Shown: positions 61,316-64,000 of the stretch, in pieces
Layout of the letters: every line of letters starts with the position of its first letter
Numbering within the stretch: the first letter of the stretch is position 1
Made by a program: the position numbers and the translations under genes
The notes under the pieces: model-generated
What the model was told of the DNA's origin: nothing
The model's input: the letters and a program-made list of their open reading frames with translations, nothing else
Database searches by the model: none
From: Breoghania sp. L-A4
Lineage (GTDB): Bacteria; Pseudomonadota; Alphaproteobacteria; Rhizobiales; Stappiaceae
Direction of reading: 5' to 3'
DNA length: 64,000 nucleotides
NCBI RefSeq assembly: GCF_003432385.1
Contig: NZ_CP031841.1
Location: 1,178,001 to 1,242,000, forward strand

Positions 61316-63868
61316 ATGGATGTTGAAACACCGATCCCGCCGGTTGCTCCCGCAGCCGGGGCAGAGACGGATGTGTTGCCGCCCCGGTTCGCGGAATGGT
61401 TTGCCGCGCGCGGATGGTCGCCGCGTCCGCATCAGATTGAACTGCTGCGCAAGGCCCGTGACGGACGTTCCGTCTTGCTGATCGCGCCCACGGGGGCCGG
61501 CAAGACGCTTGCGGGATTCCTGCCCAGCCTGACGGCGCTCAGCGGGCGCGGCAAACGCCGGCCCGGCGAGCCCGTGCGCCGCGGCGTCCACACGCTTTAC
61601 ATCTCGCCGCTGAAGGCGCTGGCCGTCGATATCGCCCGCAACCTGGAGACTCCGGTCGCGGAAATGGATCTCAATGTGATGGTGGAGACGCGCACCGGCG
61701 ACACGCCGGGCCACAAGCGCCAGCGCCAGAAGATCGCGCCGCCGGATATCCTGCTGACCACGCCCGAACAGCTTGCCCTGCTGATCGCGGCCAAGGGGGC
61801 TGCGCGGTTTTTCGAAGACCTGGAGACGGTCGTTCTCGATGAGCTGCATGCGCTGGTCACCTCCAAGCGCGGTGATCTGCTCGCATTGGGCCTGGCGCGG
61901 CTGCGCCGCTTCGCGCCGCGCATGCGGACCATCGGCCTGTCCGCGACGGTGGCTGAGCCGGACGATCTGCGCGCCTATCTGGTTCGTCAGCAGGGCGGGG
62001 ATCGCCAACTGGCGGATCTCGTCACGGTGACGGGCGGAGCCGCGCCCGACATTTCCATTCTGGACTCTGAGGAACGCATTCCCTGGGCGGGGCATTCGGC
62101 CGCCTATGCGCTGGGTGACATCTATGCGGCGCTGCAGGCGCACCGCACCACGCTTGTCTTCGTCAACACGCGCTCGCAGGCGGAGAGACTGTTTCAGGAT
62201 CTGTGGCGGATCAACGACGCCAATCTGCCCATTGCATTGCATCACGGATCGCTTGACGCCGGCCAGAGGCGCAAGGTCGAGGCGGCGATGACGGCGGGCG
62301 CCTTGCGCGCCGTTGTCTGCACGTCCTCGCTGGACCTGGGCGTTGACTGGGGCGACATCGATCTCGTCATCAACGTCGGCGCGCCCAAGGGAGCGAGCCG
62401 TCTGGCGCAACGGATCGGCCGCGCCAACCACCGCATGGATGAACCCTCCAAGGCGTTGCTGGTGCCGGCCAACCGGTTCGAGGTGCTCGAATGCCGGGCT
62501 GCGCTCGAGGCCTCGCGCGACGGCGCGCAGGATACGCCGGCGCTTCGCGCGGGCGGGCTGGATGTTCTGGCGCAGCATGTTCTGGGTTCGGCCTGCGCGG
62601 AACCCTTCGACGCGGACGCGCTGTTTGGCGAGGTGGTCTCCACCGAAAGCTATCGCGCGCTGGACCGCGAGACGTTCGACCGCGTGCTCGATTTCGCCGC
62701 AACCGGCGGCTATGCGCTGAAGAGCTATGACCGGTACGCAAGACTGAAGCGCACGCCCGAAGGGCTGTGGCGCATTGCTCATCCACGCTTTGCGCAAAGT
62801 TACCGGCTCAACGTGGGCACCATCGTGGAAGCGCCCATGCTCAAGGTGCGGCTGGTGCGCTCGGCCGCGCAAGGACGGCGCACGCCGGTTGGCCGTGGCG
62901 GGCGTAAGCTGGGCGACATCGAGGAGTGGTTCATCGAGCAATTGGCGCCCGGCGACACGTTTATTTTCGCAGGCGAGATCTTGCGGTTCGAGGCCTTGAA
63001 GGAAAACGAGGTCTTCGTGTCGCGCGCGCATGCGGAGGCGCCGAAGATCCCGTCCTATCAGGGCGGAAAGTTTCCCCTGTCGACCTATCTCGCGGCGCGC
63101 GTCCGCGAGACGATCGCGCAGCCCGAGCGCTGGACGGAACTTCCCGATCAGGTGCGCGAGTGGCTGGAGGTGCAGCGTGAGAAATCCACACTTCCCGGCA
63201 GCGACGGCTTGTTGGTGGAGACCTATCCGCGCGCCAACAAACACTATCTCGTCTGCTATCCCTTCGAAGGACGGCTGGCGCATCAGACACTCGGCATGCT
63301 GCTCACCCGCCGGCTGGAACGCGCCGGCGCGAAGCCGATGGGGTTCGTCGCCAGCGACTATGCGCTGGCCGTGTGGGGACTGTCGGATCTCGGTCTGCAG
63401 ATCGGCAGCGGCCGGCTTTCGCTGGATGCATTGTTCGACGAGGACATGCTGGGGGACGATCTCGACGCATGGCTCGCGGAATCCAATCTTATGAAGCGCA
63501 GTTTCCGCAATTGCGCGATCATCGGAGGATTGATCGAGCGGCGGTTTCCGGGAGCCGAGAAGTCCGGCCGGCAGGTGACGATTTCCGCCGATCTGATCTA
63601 CGACGTGCTGCGCGCCCATGAGCCCGACCATATCCTGTTGCGCGCAACTTGGGCGGATGCCGCCTCCGGGTTGCTGGACATTGCACGCCTGAACGATTTT
63701 CTTCGTCGCATTCGCGGGCGAATCACTCATACTCCGCTGAGTTGCGTATCTCCTCTCGCGGTGCCGGTGATGTTGGAAATCGGTCGTGAGCCCATTTTCG
63801 GTGAAGCGCAGGAAGCGCTTCTCGCCGAATCCGTCGATGACCTCGTTCGCGAGGCAATGGAGTGGTAG
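61316..63868 (+). CDS. Ligase-associated DNA damage response helicase (Lhr-type)
   Basis: 850 residues from the ATG at 61316 (a GTG one codon earlier is possible). Superfamily 2 helicase: Walker A APTGAGKT at 57-64, ISPLKALAVD (Ia) near 97, DELH box at 175-178, SATVAEPDD (III) near 205, VFVNTRSQAERL (IV) near 283, SSLDLGVDWGDIDLV (V) near 340 and QRIGRANHR (VI) near 365; the C-terminal Lhr domain follows. This version normally travels with an ATP-dependent DNA ligase and a phosphoesterase (PdeM) in a repair cassette, and the next frame may begin that partner. Confidence 0.93.
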   Translation: MDVETPIPPVAPAAGAETDVLPPRFAEWFAARGWSPRPHQIELLRKARDGRSVLLIAPTGAGKTLAGFLPSLTALSGRGKRRPGEPVRRGVHTLYISPLKALAVDIARNLETPVAEMDLNVMVETRTGDTPGHKRQRQKIAPPDILLTTPEQLALLIAAKGAARFFEDLETVVLDELHALVTSKRGDLLALGLARLRRFAPRMRTIGLSATVAEPDDLRAYLVRQQGGDRQLADLVTVTGGAAPDISILDSEERIPWAGHSAAYALGDIYAALQAHRTTLVFVNTRSQAERLFQDLWRINDANLPIALHHGSLDAGQRRKVEAAMTAGALRAVVCTSSLDLGVDWGDIDLVINVGAPKGASRLAQRIGRANHRMDEPSKALLVPANRFEVLECRAALEASRDGAQDTPALRAGGLDVLAQHVLGSACAEPFDADALFGEVVSTESYRALDRETFDRVLDFAATGGYALKSYDRYARLKRTPEGLWRIAHPRFAQSYRLNVGTIVEAPMLKVRLVRSAAQGRRTPVGRGGRKLGDIEEWFIEQLAPGDTFIFAGEILRFEALKENEVFVSRAHAEAPKIPSYQGGKFPLSTYLAARVRETIAQPERWTELPDQVREWLEVQREKSTLPGSDGLLVETYPRANKHYLVCYPFEGRLAHQTLGMLLTRRLERAGAKPMGFVASDYALAVWGLSDLGLQIGSGRLSLDALFDEDMLGDDLDAWLAESNLMKRSFRNCAIIGGLIERRFPGAEKSGRQVTISADLIYDVLRAHEPDHILLRATWADAASGLLDIARLNDFLRRIRGRITHTPLSCVSPLAVPVMLEIGREPIFGEAQEALLAESVDDLVREAMEW

Positions 63869-63872
63869 CAGC

Positions 63873-64000
63873 GTGTTCAGGCTTGGAAAGATGCAATCAG
63901 CCGCGGCACGGGCTGTCGATTTGCCCTCTGATGGCGAAACCGGCGCGAGCCAGCAGCCGTCCACCGACCCTTTCCCCGCATTCTCGGTTGAACCGACGCA
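63873..64000 (+). CDS. Start of the next gene, possibly ligase-associated phosphoesterase
   Basis: Forty-two codons are open from a GTG at 63873 (or an ATG at 63891, MQSAARAVDLPSD) to the window edge, four nt after the helicase stop. In the known repair cassette the helicase gene is followed by the PdeM calcineurin-like phosphoesterase, and the frame fits that order, but no diagnostic motif is visible yet because the first 40 residues of such proteins are variable. Identity is an inference. Confidence 0.4.
   Translation, partial: MFRLGKMQSAAARAVDLPSDGETGASQQPSTDPFPAFSVEPT

Noticed and set aside
61283-63964. 893-residue minus-strand open frame opposite the helicase
   Set aside because: Antisense shadow in high-GC DNA; the plus strand has all helicase motifs.
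1-64000. CRISPR arrays, insertion sequences, phage genes, rRNA operons, origins of replication
   Set aside because: No regularly spaced repeats, transposase or integrase motifs, rRNA sequences or DnaA-box clusters were seen in reading the window.

Overview
The window is high-GC chromosomal DNA of an alphaproteobacterium, most likely of the Hyphomicrobiales (Rhizobiales; a Stappiaceae-like marine relative is my guess, not something the sequence proves). The markers are GcrA, a SAM-II riboswitch in front of metZ, a class I lysyl-tRNA synthetase, a DUF6460 membrane protein, Fur/Mur-type and CtrA-type sites, and rhizobial-style long PstC and PstA. No plasmid, phage, transposase or CRISPR signature was seen. 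Two short AT-rich islets (about 34.95-35.9 kb, beside a tRNA-Gly, and about 54.2-55.5 kb) stand out from an otherwise uniform background and are probably acquired DNA.

Layout. 0-3.75 kb: end of an acyl-CoA synthetase, a DUF1499 membrane protein, an MBL hydrolase and bioY. 4-8.1 kb: a four-gene metal ABC importer (binding protein, ATPase, two permeases) behind a perfect Fur/Mur-like palindrome. 8.3-19 kb: a LysR regulator, then the whole phosphate regulon control block phoR-pstS1-pstS2-pstC-pstA-pstB-phoU-phoB, with a ladder of 11-bp Pho box units and a long leader before the second pstS. 19.2-23.2 kb: gcrA, then divergently argD-argF-hslO, where argD has a strong promoter followed at once by a terminator-like hairpin. 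23.5-28.4 kb: an RND efflux pair whose pump gene is frameshifted twice. 28.4-34.9 kb: alpha/beta hydrolase, sterol-desaturase-like hydroxylase, solute-binding protein, a fusion of a GspE/MshE N-terminal-like domain with a BcsA-type glycosyltransferase, a small membrane protein and a degenerate SNase-like protein.

35-43 kb: AT-rich islet, tRNA-Gly(CCC), a NavAb-like sodium channel, then a minus-strand group dcd-yigZ-yihY (dcd frameshifted), then SAM-II riboswitch-metZ, a lytic transglycosylase and a CDP-alcohol phosphatidyltransferase. 43.3-54 kb: apaG, trkH, terB-like, lysS, SGNH hydrolase, a second degenerate SNase-like protein, DUF952-pyrD-arsC, DUF4424, and a MATE exporter. 54-61 kb: second AT-rich islet encoding a secreted Cys-containing orphan and a small partner, a histone-deacetylase-family enzyme, an AraC regulator divergent from a cupin, an SDR, DUF6460, a frameshifted GHSKG-motif hydrolase and a SnoaL-like protein. 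61.3-64 kb: ligase-associated Lhr-type helicase and the first codons of the next gene.

A cross-cutting observation: four reading-frame breaks in three otherwise intact genes (RND pump twice, dcd, GHSKG hydrolase) are all single missing bases at G or C runs. The corrected gene lengths are exact multiples of three. This looks more like homopolymer undercalling in the assembly than gene decay. Regulatory elements worth most attention are the SAM-II riboswitch plus terminator, the argD leader hairpin, the Pho box ladder with its 360-nt leader, the Fur/Mur palindrome, a CtrA full site and a 14-bp palindrome between the AraC and cupin genes.
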